Assembly: GCA_015661715.1 (NCBI GenBank)
Contig: DQVN01000021.1
Coordinates: forward strand, 1 to 16,398
Origin: Sulfurivirga caldicuralii
GTDB lineage: Bacteria; Pseudomonadota; Gammaproteobacteria; Thiomicrospirales; Thiomicrospiraceae
DNA length: 16,398 nt
Reading direction: 5' to 3'
Part shown: positions 1 through 6,960 of the stretch, piece after piece
Position numbering within the stretch: the stretch's first letter is position 1
Layout of the letters: every line of letters begins with the position of its first letter
The notes under the pieces: generated by a model
Told to the model about the DNA's origin: nothing
Databases searched by the model: none
What the model saw: the letters and a program-made list of their open reading frames with translations, nothing else
Position numbers and translations under genes: made by a program

Positions 1-771
1 GCCGGTTTGCTGGGTCTGGTCATGGGTAGTTTTTTCTCCATGCTCAGCTGGCGTCTGCCCCGCAAATTGATCGCCGAATATGAAGGCCGGGAACCGCCGC
101 CGCTGTGGACCTTCAACACCCGCTCCGCTTGCCCTCAGTGCCAGACGACCCTTCCCTGGTACCGCCTCATTCCCCTATTCAGCTATCTGCTGAGCAAAGG
201 CCGCTGCCACGCTTGTGGTCAGCCTATTTCCCTGCGTTATCCATTGATCGAACTGAGCACCGCCCTGCTGAGTGTCGCAGCCGTGTGGCACTTTGGCCTG
301 ACGCTGACCGGTGGGCTGGCCCTGCTGTTTAGCTGGCTGGTTCTGTTGTTGGTGATCATTGACCTGGAACATAAACTCTTGCTGGATGCGCTCACCTATC
401 CGCTACTGTGGTTAGGACTGCTGGCCAATACACAAGCCGTGTTTACTTCCTTGGAAAGCGCTGTCTGGGGCGCGGCGCTGGGCTATCTGATTCTATGGAG
501 CGTCTACTGGCTGTTCAAATTACTCACCGGCAAGGAAGGGATGGGATATGGGGATTTCAAAATGCTCGCGGCCCTGGGCGCCTGGTTTGGTGTAGAAGCC
601 CTGCCGGGGTTGATCCTCTTATCGGCCTTCAGCGCTATTGTCATTCAACTGACCGCCCGCCTGTTCGGGAAAGGGGAACAACAATTTCCCTTTGGACCTT
701 ATCTGGGTGCAGCCGGACTGTTATGGCTGTATTTCGGCGCATCCATACAATCCCTGATGACCGTAGGATAA
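1..771 (+). CDS. pilD: Type IV prepilin peptidase / N-methylase PilD (5' end missing)
   Basis: Inner-membrane aspartyl protease that cuts the leader of type IV prepilins and pseudopilins and N-methylates the new N-terminus. The reading frame is open from base 1, and the first residues (AGLLGLVMGSFF) match the inside of the first membrane segment of this family. The gene therefore starts upstream and about 25-30 residues are missing; the TTG at 7 is not a real start. In the 256 visible residues, the zinc-binding cysteine pairs CPQC (44-47) and CHAC (69-72) mark the cytoplasmic methylase domain. The two catalytic aspartates lie in VIIDLEH (D121) and in GYGDFK (D185), the GxGD signature. Several hydrophobic segments follow from about residue 83. 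The next gene begins directly after the TAA, so the two are probably co-transcribed. Identification is firm. Confidence 0.95.
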   Translation, partial: AGLLGLVMGSFFSMLSWRLPRKLIAEYEGREPPPLWTFNTRSACPQCQTTLPWYRLIPLFSYLLSKGRCHACGQPISLRYPLIELSTALLSVAAVWHFGLTLTGGLALLFSWLVLLLVIIDLEHKLLLDALTYPLLWLGLLANTQAVFTSLESAVWGAALGYLILWSVYWLFKLLTGKEGMGYGDFKMLAALGAWFGVEALPGLILLSAFSAIVIQLTARLFGKGEQQFPFGPYLGAAGLLWLYFGASIQSLMTVG

Positions 772-1749
772 ATGGCGCTCTCACCGCTCATCACCCCGGC
801 CCAATCGCTTCCCCTGTCTCCCCAGGTGGCGCAGCGCCTGGCGCTGATACCCGGGACACTGATCAATGCTAAAGTGGTATCCCTTGACGGAAATCAAGCC
901 ACACTGCAGATTAACCAGCAGACCCTGACGGCCCGCACCACGCTGCCGTTACAGGTCGGTCAATCCTATACCTTTAAAGTTCAGGTGCAAAACGGTCAAT
1001 GGCAGCTGCAACTGCAACCGGTAACGCAGGAAACAGCCGCCTCCAACCGTCTGTTGTCACCTGCGCCTCAACTGCCGCCACAACACGCCTTGGCACAGTT
1101 GAGCAGCCTGCTCAGCAACGCTCAAACCACGGCTGCGGCATCCCTCGCCCCCCTGATCACCCAAATGGGCAAGGTGCTTATTAAAGAGATCAGGCAACTT
1201 ACTGACAAGACCCTGCCCGGAAAACTGAAAAACAGCGGCGTGCTGCTGGAGAATCGCCTGGCAAAGGGGGCGGTGCCCACGCAAGATATGAAAGCGGTTC
1301 TCTTGCAGTTACTCCGCCAGATGCCTAAGGAAAACAAAACAGAAATCCGCGCCCTAAGTGCCCTGCTGCGCCATATCGAGCAGCATCAGCTCAATAACCT
1401 GAACAACGACTGGTTTGGCTTTCCCTTATGGTTTGCGCCCCAAAGCCCCATCGCCCATGCCCAGGTATGGTTTCGTCCGCCCCAACCCCAATGGCAGGCA
1501 ACAGAGCCATGGCAGGCGCTCCTGCAGTTAGACCTGAAACACAGCGGCTTATTGGAGGCCCTGATCACCTGGTCGCCCGACAGCCCGCTTTCCCTGCGCT
1601 TATGGACGCCTAACCCCCAGCTACAACAGCGCCTGGAAGCAGAATTGGAAACCCTGCAAGCCCAACTGGGCAATGCCAGCATCCATTTCAGTCCACAGCC
1701 GCTGGCCAACCGCGTACAACCAGTACGAACCATTAAGGCATATGTATGA
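772..1749 (+). CDS. FliK-like hook-length control protein
   Basis: Probable secreted length-control/substrate-switch protein of the FliK family, 325 residues. The N-terminal part (about 28-85) is a beta-rich stretch, PGTLINAKVVSLDGNQ onward, often found at the start of such proteins. The middle is Ala/Gln/Leu-rich and helical. The C-terminal 80 residues (about 245-310) match the Flg_hook domain pattern: a Trp followed by alternating hydrophobics (LLQLDLKHSGLLEALI), then a long amphipathic helix (LQQRLEAELETLQAQLG). The ATG directly follows the pilD TAA, with a short AGGA at 765-768, so expression is probably coupled to pilD. The stop overlaps the next start by 4 bp (ATGA). FliK acts by contacting the FlhB cytoplasmic domain, and the next gene encodes a copy of just that domain. 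The family call is good; whether it is the flagellar FliK itself or a paralogue cannot be told here. Confidence 0.78.
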   Translation: MALSPLITPAQSLPLSPQVAQRLALIPGTLINAKVVSLDGNQATLQINQQTLTARTTLPLQVGQSYTFKVQVQNGQWQLQLQPVTQETAASNRLLSPAPQLPPQHALAQLSSLLSNAQTTAAASLAPLITQMGKVLIKEIRQLTDKTLPGKLKNSGVLLENRLAKGAVPTQDMKAVLLQLLRQMPKENKTEIRALSALLRHIEQHQLNNLNNDWFGFPLWFAPQSPIAHAQVWFRPPQPQWQATEPWQALLQLDLKHSGLLEALITWSPDSPLSLRLWTPNPQLQQRLEAELETLQAQLGNASIHFSPQPLANRVQPVRTIKAYV

Positions 1750-2078
1750 GTAATCAGCACGCAGACAAACGCAAGGCCGTTGCCCTCAAATACGAGGGAC
1801 AGGGCGCACCCCGCGTAATCGCCAAAGGGGAGCGTTACCTTGCTGAACAGATCATAGCGCTGGCCCGCCAGGCGGGCGTGCCGATTATGCAGGATCCAGC
1901 ATTGGTGCAGCTGCTCAGTCAGGTGGAGCTGGATGCGGAGATCCCCCCGGAACTCTATCAGGCGGTGGCCACCCTGTTGGCCTTTGTCTATCGCATGGAA
2001 CAGAAGGTCAGCGGGTCAGCAGATAAAACAGCAGATACCCCAGATACATCCCCAGCATCAGCAGGGCCAAAATCGTAA
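1746..2078 (+). CDS. Stand-alone FlhB C-terminal-domain protein (FlhX-like)
   Basis: A 110-residue soluble protein equivalent to the cytoplasmic domain of FlhB/YscU export-switch proteins without the membrane part. Residues 8-85 follow the family closely: KRKAVALKYEG, then APRVIAKGERYLAEQI, AGVPIMQDPALVQLL, and EIPPELYQAVATLLAFVYRM. In FlhB the block is preceded by the autocleavage motif NPTH; here the equivalent stretch is MSNQHADKRKAV, so no cleavage is expected. The chain would resemble the already-cut C-terminal fragment. The last 25 or so residues are a disordered Ser/Thr/Asp/Pro/Ala tail, and its codons overlap the convergent small membrane protein gene. The start is supported by TAAGG at 1734-1738, 7 bases upstream, and by the ATGA overlap with the FliK-like gene. 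By analogy with FlhX-type proteins it probably partners the FliK-like protein in switching export specificity. Confidence 0.82.
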   Translation: MSNQHADKRKAVALKYEGQGAPRVIAKGERYLAEQIIALARQAGVPIMQDPALVQLLSQVELDAEIPPELYQAVATLLAFVYRMEQKVSGSADKTADTPDTSPASAGPKS

Positions 2079-2208
2079 TGGGGCGCATCCCGCTTTGCTG
2101 CGGGATCGGCAACCCGGCCTTTTCCAGCCGCCGCTGACGCAGGCGATGACGCACCAGATAATAGAGAAAGGCGGCCACCAGCAGGGCCGTGAACAGCTTT
2201 AGCCACAT
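2008..2208 (-). CDS. Small two-helix membrane protein, unknown function
   Basis: A 66-residue protein that I do not recognise. A hydrophobic N-terminal helix (about 2-20) is followed by a very basic Arg/Lys stretch (RHRLRQRRLEK, 21-31), a short linker with PIPQQSG, and a second hydrophobic helix (about 44-64). The basic loop suggests an inner-membrane hairpin with the loop in the cytoplasm. Its ATG lies inside the last codons of kdsB and overlaps the kdsB stop by 10 bp. There is no clear Shine-Dalgarno, so translation probably depends on ribosomes finishing kdsB. It is the last gene of the comEC-lpxK-kdsB operon and converges with the FlhB-like gene, sharing 71 bp. I prefer it to the 84-residue frame on the same strand at 1988-2242, which has no membrane pattern and low-complexity composition. 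I am fairly sure it is real because of composition and operon position; no function is assigned. Confidence 0.62.
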   Translation of the reverse strand: MWLKLFTALLVAAFLYYLVRHRLRQRRLEKAGLPIPQQSGMRPITILALLMLGMYLGYLLFYLLTR

Positions 2209-2966
2209 GATCGCAAATGGGCGCGCAACGCTGCCAGATCATCGGGCGTATCCACGCCGATGCCTGCGTCCATCAACGCATCCAGCACCAAAATTTTTTC
2301 GCCATGATAGAGCACCCGTAGCTGCTCCAACTTTTCCAAACGCTCCAATTCACACGGCGGCCAGGCCACATATCGGGGCAGAAATCCGGCCCGATAGGCA
2401 TATAGACCAATATGACGCCGATAAGCCGTCAACGGCGCCCCCTGCATCTGGCCCCGTTCAAACCTCGCTCCCCGATCCCAAGGCACGGGTGCCCGGGAAA
2501 AGGTTATGGCGTGATTCCGGCAATCGCGCACCACCTTGACCGTATTGGGATCCAGTACCTGATTCATGGAGGCAAACGGCTCACACAGGGTGGCCATGGG
2601 CACCGCCGAATCCGCCGCCAAGCCCGCGGCCACCTGTTCCACCAACTGGGGCGGCAGCAGCGGTTCATCCGCCTGGACATTCACCACTATGGCCTCCTCT
2701 GGCCAGCCCAACTGCACCACCACCTCCGCCAGCCGCTCGGTGCCGGAATCATGGGTGTCTGCCGTCATGCACACCTGAGCGCCAAAAGCCTCACACACAG
2801 CGCGCACTCGGTCCGAATCCGTGGCGATCACCACGGTCTCCGCCCCGCTGCGACAGGCATTCTCCCAGGTCCACTGCACCAGCGGCCGACCGTGCACATC
2901 CGCCAGCACTTTCCCCGGCAAGCGGCTTGAGGCATAGCGAGCGGGTATGATAACCTTGAAGCTCAT
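2199..2966 (-). CDS. kdsB: 3-deoxy-manno-octulosonate cytidylyltransferase (CMP-KDO synthetase)
   Basis: Activates KDO with CTP to give CMP-KDO for addition to lipid A; cytoplasmic, 255 residues, the normal length. The nucleotide-binding start PARYASSRLPGK (8-19) is intact, as are HDSGTERLAEV (72-82), RAPVPWDR (158-165) and HIGLYAYR (185-192). The Mg2+-binding aspartates correspond to D100 in VNVQADEPL and D239 in GIGVDTPDDL. The family loop is usually NVQGDEP; here the Gly is Ala (A99), a small but uncommon change. The ATG overlaps the stop of the upstream Trm112-family gene by 4 bp (ATGA). KdsB and LpxK supply the same pathway and sit in one transcription unit. Identification is firm. Confidence 0.96.
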   Translation of the reverse strand: MSFKVIIPARYASSRLPGKVLADVHGRPLVQWTWENACRSGAETVVIATDSDRVRAVCEAFGAQVCMTADTHDSGTERLAEVVVQLGWPEEAIVVNVQADEPLLPPQLVEQVAAGLAADSAVPMATLCEPFASMNQVLDPNTVKVVRDCRNHAITFSRAPVPWDRGARFERGQMQGAPLTAYRRHIGLYAYRAGFLPRYVAWPPCELERLEKLEQLRVLYHGEKILVLDALMDAGIGVDTPDDLAALRAHLRSCG

Positions 2967-3163
2967 TTCTTACGCTGCCGATAGGTCTCAACCGTCTCTT
3001 CATCCAGCTCAATGGCCTCATCCACCAGGAGAACCGGGATATCCTCGCGAATGGGATAGGCCAGCTTGGCCGCAGTGGAGACCAGCCACTGCTTGTCGCG
3101 ATCATAGACCAGACGGGTTTTTGTCAGTGGACAGACCAGTATTTCCAACAACTTAGGATTCAT
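2963..3163 (-). CDS. Trm112/YcaR-family protein
   Basis: A 66-residue protein of the YcaR/Trm112 family, commonly encoded between lpxK and kdsB in proteobacteria; its role is not firmly established. The start is MNPKLLEILVCPLTK, exactly the family N-terminus. A longer reading to 3193 would add ten residues with no family resemblance, so I start at the ATG at 3163, with AAGG about 7 bases upstream. The core AYPIREDIPVLL matches the conserved YP-x-GIP region, with Gly replaced by Asp. Only one cysteine (CPLT) remains, so the zinc site of the CxxC-containing relatives is absent; this is a common variant of the family. It overlaps the lpxK end by 11 bp and the kdsB start by 4 bp. Confidence 0.88.
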   Translation of the reverse strand: MNPKLLEILVCPLTKTRLVYDRDKQWLVSTAAKLAYPIREDIPVLLVDEAIELDEETVETYRQRKK

Positions 3164-4151
3164 ATTTAACCTTGAGTCTTGTTTTGACAGCATCCAACCA
3201 TGCGTTCAGCCAGGCCGACGGCAATTGAGGGCGCACCACCAGCGCCCAGACATTATCTCGATCAGGGCATTTTATCGCATCCTTTTCCGTCATCAGCCAG
3301 ATCCCGCCTTCCGCCACCGTTTTTTCTATCAGTGCTGGTGCAGCATGATCCGGCAGGGCCCATGTGCGTAGCGGCCGAATACCCAGTGCCACCAGCTGAT
3401 CGAAAAAGCGTTGGGGATTGCCAATCCCGGCCAAAGCGTTAACCGGCCGGTTGCAGAAAGCTGTCAAAGGTTGCTGTTCTCCTTGGGGATTGACCCAATA
3501 CTGCGGCTGCAACCGCATCACCGGCCAGTCCACCAGGCGCGGATCCTCGGATACACCGTTGCACAGGCGAAAATCCACTGTATCCAATACAGCCAGAGGC
3601 TCACGCAACGGCCCTGCCGGCAGACAGTGACCATTGCCAAAGCCTCGCTGCCCATCCGCCACCACCACCGCCAGGTCTCGGGGCAGGGCAAAATGCTGCA
3701 AGCCATCATCGCTCAGGATCACCTGCACCTGGGGATGGGTCTGCAGCAGATGCGCCACCGCCGCCATCCGTTGCGGCGCCACCACAACAGGCACACCCAA
3801 TCGCCGCGCCAACAGACACGGCTCATCCCCACAGACACCGGGATCACAATCAGCGCGCACAGCCAGGGGATAGTCTGCGGCCTTACCACCATACCCCCGG
3901 CTGACAATGCCATAGGCAATACCCGCCTGCGCCAACGCTTCCCCCAGGCGCATAATCAACGGCGTCTTGCCGCTGCCGCCCACGGTAACATTACCCACCA
4001 CCACAATCACCGCCGTGGGCAAAGTGGGCATAAACGCCTGCTCAAACTGCCGCCGCCGTTGGCGGGCGATACTGCAGACGGCCCGGCCCAGAGGGGACAG
4101 GAGACGGGTCGGCCAGGCACGGGTTTGCTGCCACCAACCAGGCCAGCTCAT
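3153..4151 (-). CDS. lpxK: Tetraacyldisaccharide 4'-kinase LpxK
   Basis: Phosphorylates the 4' position of the lipid A disaccharide precursor at the cytoplasmic face of the inner membrane; 332 residues, normal length. An amphipathic N-terminus (about 1-40, with many Trp and Arg) precedes the P-loop GNVTVGGSGKT (53-63). Further conserved blocks are VSRGYGGK (83-90), CGDEPCLLARR (108-118), ILSDDGLQHFALPRD (145-159) and RGFGNG (169-174) followed by LPAGPLREP (177-185). Its ATG overlaps the comEC stop by 4 bp, and a GAGG lies about 10 bases upstream. In E. coli msbA separates comEC and lpxK; here they are fused end to start with no room for a transporter gene. Identification is firm. Confidence 0.96.
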   Translation of the reverse strand: MSWPGWWQQTRAWPTRLLSPLGRAVCSIARQRRRQFEQAFMPTLPTAVIVVVGNVTVGGSGKTPLIMRLGEALAQAGIAYGIVSRGYGGKAADYPLAVRADCDPGVCGDEPCLLARRLGVPVVVAPQRMAAVAHLLQTHPQVQVILSDDGLQHFALPRDLAVVVADGQRGFGNGHCLPAGPLREPLAVLDTVDFRLCNGVSEDPRLVDWPVMRLQPQYWVNPQGEQQPLTAFCNRPVNALAGIGNPQRFFDQLVALGIRPLRTWALPDHAAPALIEKTVAEGGIWLMTEKDAIKCPDRDNVWALVVRPQLPSAWLNAWLDAVKTRLKVKYES

Positions 4152-6436
4152 GGCAGATGACCCTCACATCGATGGCGGTAGGCAGTATGGCGCAGCGTCC
4201 TGGCCCGCGCATGCAAGCGGACACCCTGCGCATCCAGCACATACCACAGCGCCCCATCACAACCGGTACAGTGAACCGGCAACTTGCGGCGCAACCAACG
4301 GGCCTTGACCGCAGCTGCCGGCTGACGGAAAGGATTGCGATAACCGGCTGAAACCGCCACCTGTTGCGGTGCCACCGCATCCAGCCAGGCATCACCATTG
4401 GAAGTGGCGCTGCCATGGTGCCCGGCCACCATCAACGCCGCAGACACCGGCCTGCCCTGTTCGATCAAAGCCCGCTCCGCCCGACGGCTCAAATCTCCTG
4501 AAACAATCATGGCTGTTTGCCCCACCTGAATACGCAAAACACACGAACGATCGTTATCTTTGCGCCAATGTCCTGCCGGCTGCATCAATTCAAACATAAC
4601 CCCATCCCACTGCCACCGAGCATCACAGGGCCAGGCTGCCATCCGCTCCGGCTGGCCCGCATAGACACGGTGAACCCCTATTCCCTGATGCAGGGTCGGC
4701 CACCCACCCGTATGATCCCGGTCATCATGGGAGAGAATCGCCACATCAACCCGCCTCCAGCCGTGTCCGCGCAAATGGGCTAAGACTGTCTCACCGCCAT
4801 CCACTGGCCCCCAGCGCGGCCCCACATCATACACCAGTACCCGGTTGGCAGTCTCCACCACGATGGCCTGTCCCTGCCCGACATCCAACACCGTCACCCA
4901 CACCTGCCCCGGAGGCGGCCTAAGCGAATTCGGCCAACTCACCAGAGCAATCACCACCAGCACCGCTGCGCCCAGACCTTTGATCGGCCAACGCCATAAT
5001 AGCCAGACAATCAATACGCTGGCGGCTGATGCAGCCATGACGGGGACGGCAATGCTGAGCCCTCCGTCCCAACTGGCCACACGCTCCAGCAGCTGCATGA
5101 TCGCCTGCCAGATGCCATCTTGGAACTGCACAAGCCTCTGCGCCCCCTCCCTCCACAGCAGCGCAGTAACGGCACTCAGCACCAGTAATACCAGCAGCAG
5201 CGGCAGCAAAGGCACCAACAGCAGGTTTACCCAGGCGTTCAGTCCAGCATGATGGTGCAAAAAAAGCAGCGACAAGGGCATCAGCCCCACCATTAATACG
5301 AGCTGCAGCCACACCAGCTGGCGCCAGCGTGGCCATGCCGTGAAAGGGGCCGCAAAAATCTGGGTAAAAATCAGCGCCACAGCGGTAAAGGAGAGCCAAA
5401 AACCAACGCTCAGCACACTGGGTGGATGAATCAGGGTCACCAACCAGGCCGCTAGCGCCAACAGCGCCCAGGGGTGCCAGTTGCGCCGCCACAGCACAAG
5501 CAGGCCGACCAACACCACCATAATCCATGCCCGTTGGGCCGACACCGCCCAGCCGGACAACACACCATAACCGCTTACCACCAGCCACATGCCCCATACG
5601 GCAAAGTGAGGCCGGGCCACCAGCCGCTGCACTGGAGGCAAAAACCGCCACAACCAGAACAGCAGACCATAACTCAATGCCGCCGCCAGCCCCATATGCA
5701 GCCCGGAAATGGCCATCAGATGCACTGTCCCCGTCTGCCGAAACAGCTGCCACTGAGCTTGGGTCATCGCCCCCCGCTCCCCATAGCTCAACGCATCATA
5801 GATACCGGCGAATGGACTGTCCCGCCAAAGGGTGGCAATCTGTTCGGCAAATGCTTGACGCACCACCCCCAGCGTCCACTGTTGTCCTACGCGTTCAGGC
5901 GTCTGGCTGGACACCACCGAAGCCCGTGCCTGAAGTCCTCTGGCAAAAGCCCAGCGCTCATAGTCAAAGCCATAAAAATTGACCCAACCATGAATCGGTT
6001 TGAGTCGTACCCGCACGCGCCAACGCGTCCCGGCACGGGGCTGCCAATGTTGCGCCATCTCTTTCCAAGCGCTCAGGCGCACTTTGGCATTGACCGCTTG
6101 CCAATCCGTCTCCCCGAGTTTTTGTAGCCGCAGCAGGCGCACCTCCGCCACCCAATGATCCTGCCTGCGGCTGACAGGCTGCGTAAACACCACCTCCGCA
6201 GACCACAGGCCGCCTTGCTCCGCCTGGGGTAAAGGCGCCTGGTAAGCAACCCAGAACAGCCCCCAGCCCAGTCCGGCCAGCAGCCCCCCACCGCCCCAAC
6301 GCAGTTTTTGCATTGACCGCAGGCCTGCCAGTAAAATAGCCACAATCGCTGCCAACCCCCACCACAGCAGCTGATTTGGCCACAAGAAACTGATCAGTAA
6401 GCCCAGCAGCCACCCGGCTGCCCCCACACAGATCAT
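4148..6436 (-). CDS. comEC: DNA internalisation competence protein ComEC/Rec2
   Basis: Inner-membrane channel that takes single-stranded DNA into the cytoplasm during natural transformation; 762 residues. Three parts are visible. An N-terminal hydrophobic stretch (1-65) leads into an OB-fold-like region (about 75-180) containing GFDYERWAFARGL. The Competence domain has ALSYGERGAMT (215-225), TGTVHLMAISGLHMGL (235-250) and many membrane helices up to about 500. The C-terminal metallo-beta-lactamase-like domain opens with VTVLDVGQGQAIVV, followed by HDDRDH (570-575, the HxDxDH motif), SGDL (646-649) and AGHHGSATS (672-680). All expected domains and metal ligands are present, so the protein looks functional. 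The frame is closed by a stop not far upstream of this ATG, and no good Shine-Dalgarno is visible. First gene of the minus-strand operon. Confidence 0.94.
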   Translation of the reverse strand: MICVGAAGWLLGLLISFLWPNQLLWWGLAAIVAILLAGLRSMQKLRWGGGGLLAGLGWGLFWVAYQAPLPQAEQGGLWSAEVVFTQPVSRRQDHWVAEVRLLRLQKLGETDWQAVNAKVRLSAWKEMAQHWQPRAGTRWRVRVRLKPIHGWVNFYGFDYERWAFARGLQARASVVSSQTPERVGQQWTLGVVRQAFAEQIATLWRDSPFAGIYDALSYGERGAMTQAQWQLFRQTGTVHLMAISGLHMGLAAALSYGLLFWLWRFLPPVQRLVARPHFAVWGMWLVVSGYGVLSGWAVSAQRAWIMVVLVGLLVLWRRNWHPWALLALAAWLVTLIHPPSVLSVGFWLSFTAVALIFTQIFAAPFTAWPRWRQLVWLQLVLMVGLMPLSLLFLHHHAGLNAWVNLLLVPLLPLLLVLLVLSAVTALLWREGAQRLVQFQDGIWQAIMQLLERVASWDGGLSIAVPVMAASAASVLIVWLLWRWPIKGLGAAVLVVIALVSWPNSLRPPPGQVWVTVLDVGQGQAIVVETANRVLVYDVGPRWGPVDGGETVLAHLRGHGWRRVDVAILSHDDRDHTGGWPTLHQGIGVHRVYAGQPERMAAWPCDARWQWDGVMFELMQPAGHWRKDNDRSCVLRIQVGQTAMIVSGDLSRRAERALIEQGRPVSAALMVAGHHGSATSNGDAWLDAVAPQQVAVSAGYRNPFRQPAAAVKARWLRRKLPVHCTGCDGALWYVLDAQGVRLHARARTLRHTAYRHRCEGHLP

Positions 6437-6447
6437 GGTAAGGTACT

Positions 6448-6960
6448 GTGCCCCGTAAACTGTTTAAGAAATATACGCCACATCCTGACAAAATTCGCAA
6501 GCACAAGAGCTTAGGCTGGCTGGGCAAGTGGTTGGGCAATCCTGCCATCTGGCATCTACACCGCCATGCGGTGGCCAAAGCATTTTTTATCGGCCTGTTC
6601 TGGATGACCATCCCCATCCCCTGGCAGATGATCGCAGCGGCCCTCACCGCGATTGTCCTGCGCGCCAATTTACCTCTGAGCGTGGTGCTGGTATGGATCA
6701 GCAACCCCCTGACCATGCCCCCTATTTTCTATTTCAACTATCGGGTGGGCTGTTGGATACTGGGCTGTGAAGCTCAGCAAGTGGAGTGGAGTATGGATCC
6801 GGACAAGCTTGCCACCTTACTGACCCAGATCGGTGAACCCCTCTATCTGGGCAGTGTGGTGGTGGGATTCATCTTGGGCGCCATCAGCTATGTGGCCATT
6901 CAACTGTTCTGGCGCTGGCATGTGGTTCGCGCCTGGAAACGCCGTCAATCCTCTTCCTGA
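6448..6960 (+). CDS. DUF2062 membrane protein
   Basis: A 170-residue inner-membrane protein of the DUF2062 family; function not established. A basic N-terminus (PRKLFKKYTPHPDKIRKHK) precedes the conserved GNPAIWHLHRHAVAKAFFIG. Three hydrophobic segments follow at about 45-72, 78-107 and 130-155. The second contains the family mark WISNPLTMPPIFYF. A Lys/Arg-rich tail ends the protein. The start is GTG with TAAGG 4 bases upstream; the nearby ATG at 6435 is out of frame. Genes of this family often lie beside comEC in proteobacteria, and here the pair is divergent. The 3' end overlaps the end of the convergent Lon-like gene by 16 bp. Confidence 0.86.
   Translation: MPRKLFKKYTPHPDKIRKHKSLGWLGKWLGNPAIWHLHRHAVAKAFFIGLFWMTIPIPWQMIAAALTAIVLRANLPLSVVLVWISNPLTMPPIFYFNYRVGCWILGCEAQQVEWSMDPDKLATLLTQIGEPLYLGSVVVGFILGAISYVAIQLFWRWHVVRAWKRRQSSS

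Noticed and set aside
1988..2242. 84-codon minus-strand frame overlapping the small membrane protein
   Set aside because: Low-complexity Ala/Gly/Ser product starting inside kdsB; the 66-codon frame has a clear membrane-protein pattern and a coupled start.
3164..3193. Longer start for the Trm112-family protein
   Set aside because: The extra ten residues do not resemble the family, which begins at MNPKLL; the internal ATG has a usable ribosome-binding site.
4920..5753. Minus-strand frame of 277 codons inside comEC
   Set aside because: It is an out-of-frame reading of the comEC membrane region; the Ala/Gly-rich product has no family resemblance, while the comEC frame shows all motifs.
2209..6436. 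Possible degenerate or transferred segment because of tight overlaps
   Set aside because: All genes in the operon are full length with intact motifs, and base composition looks like the rest of the window.
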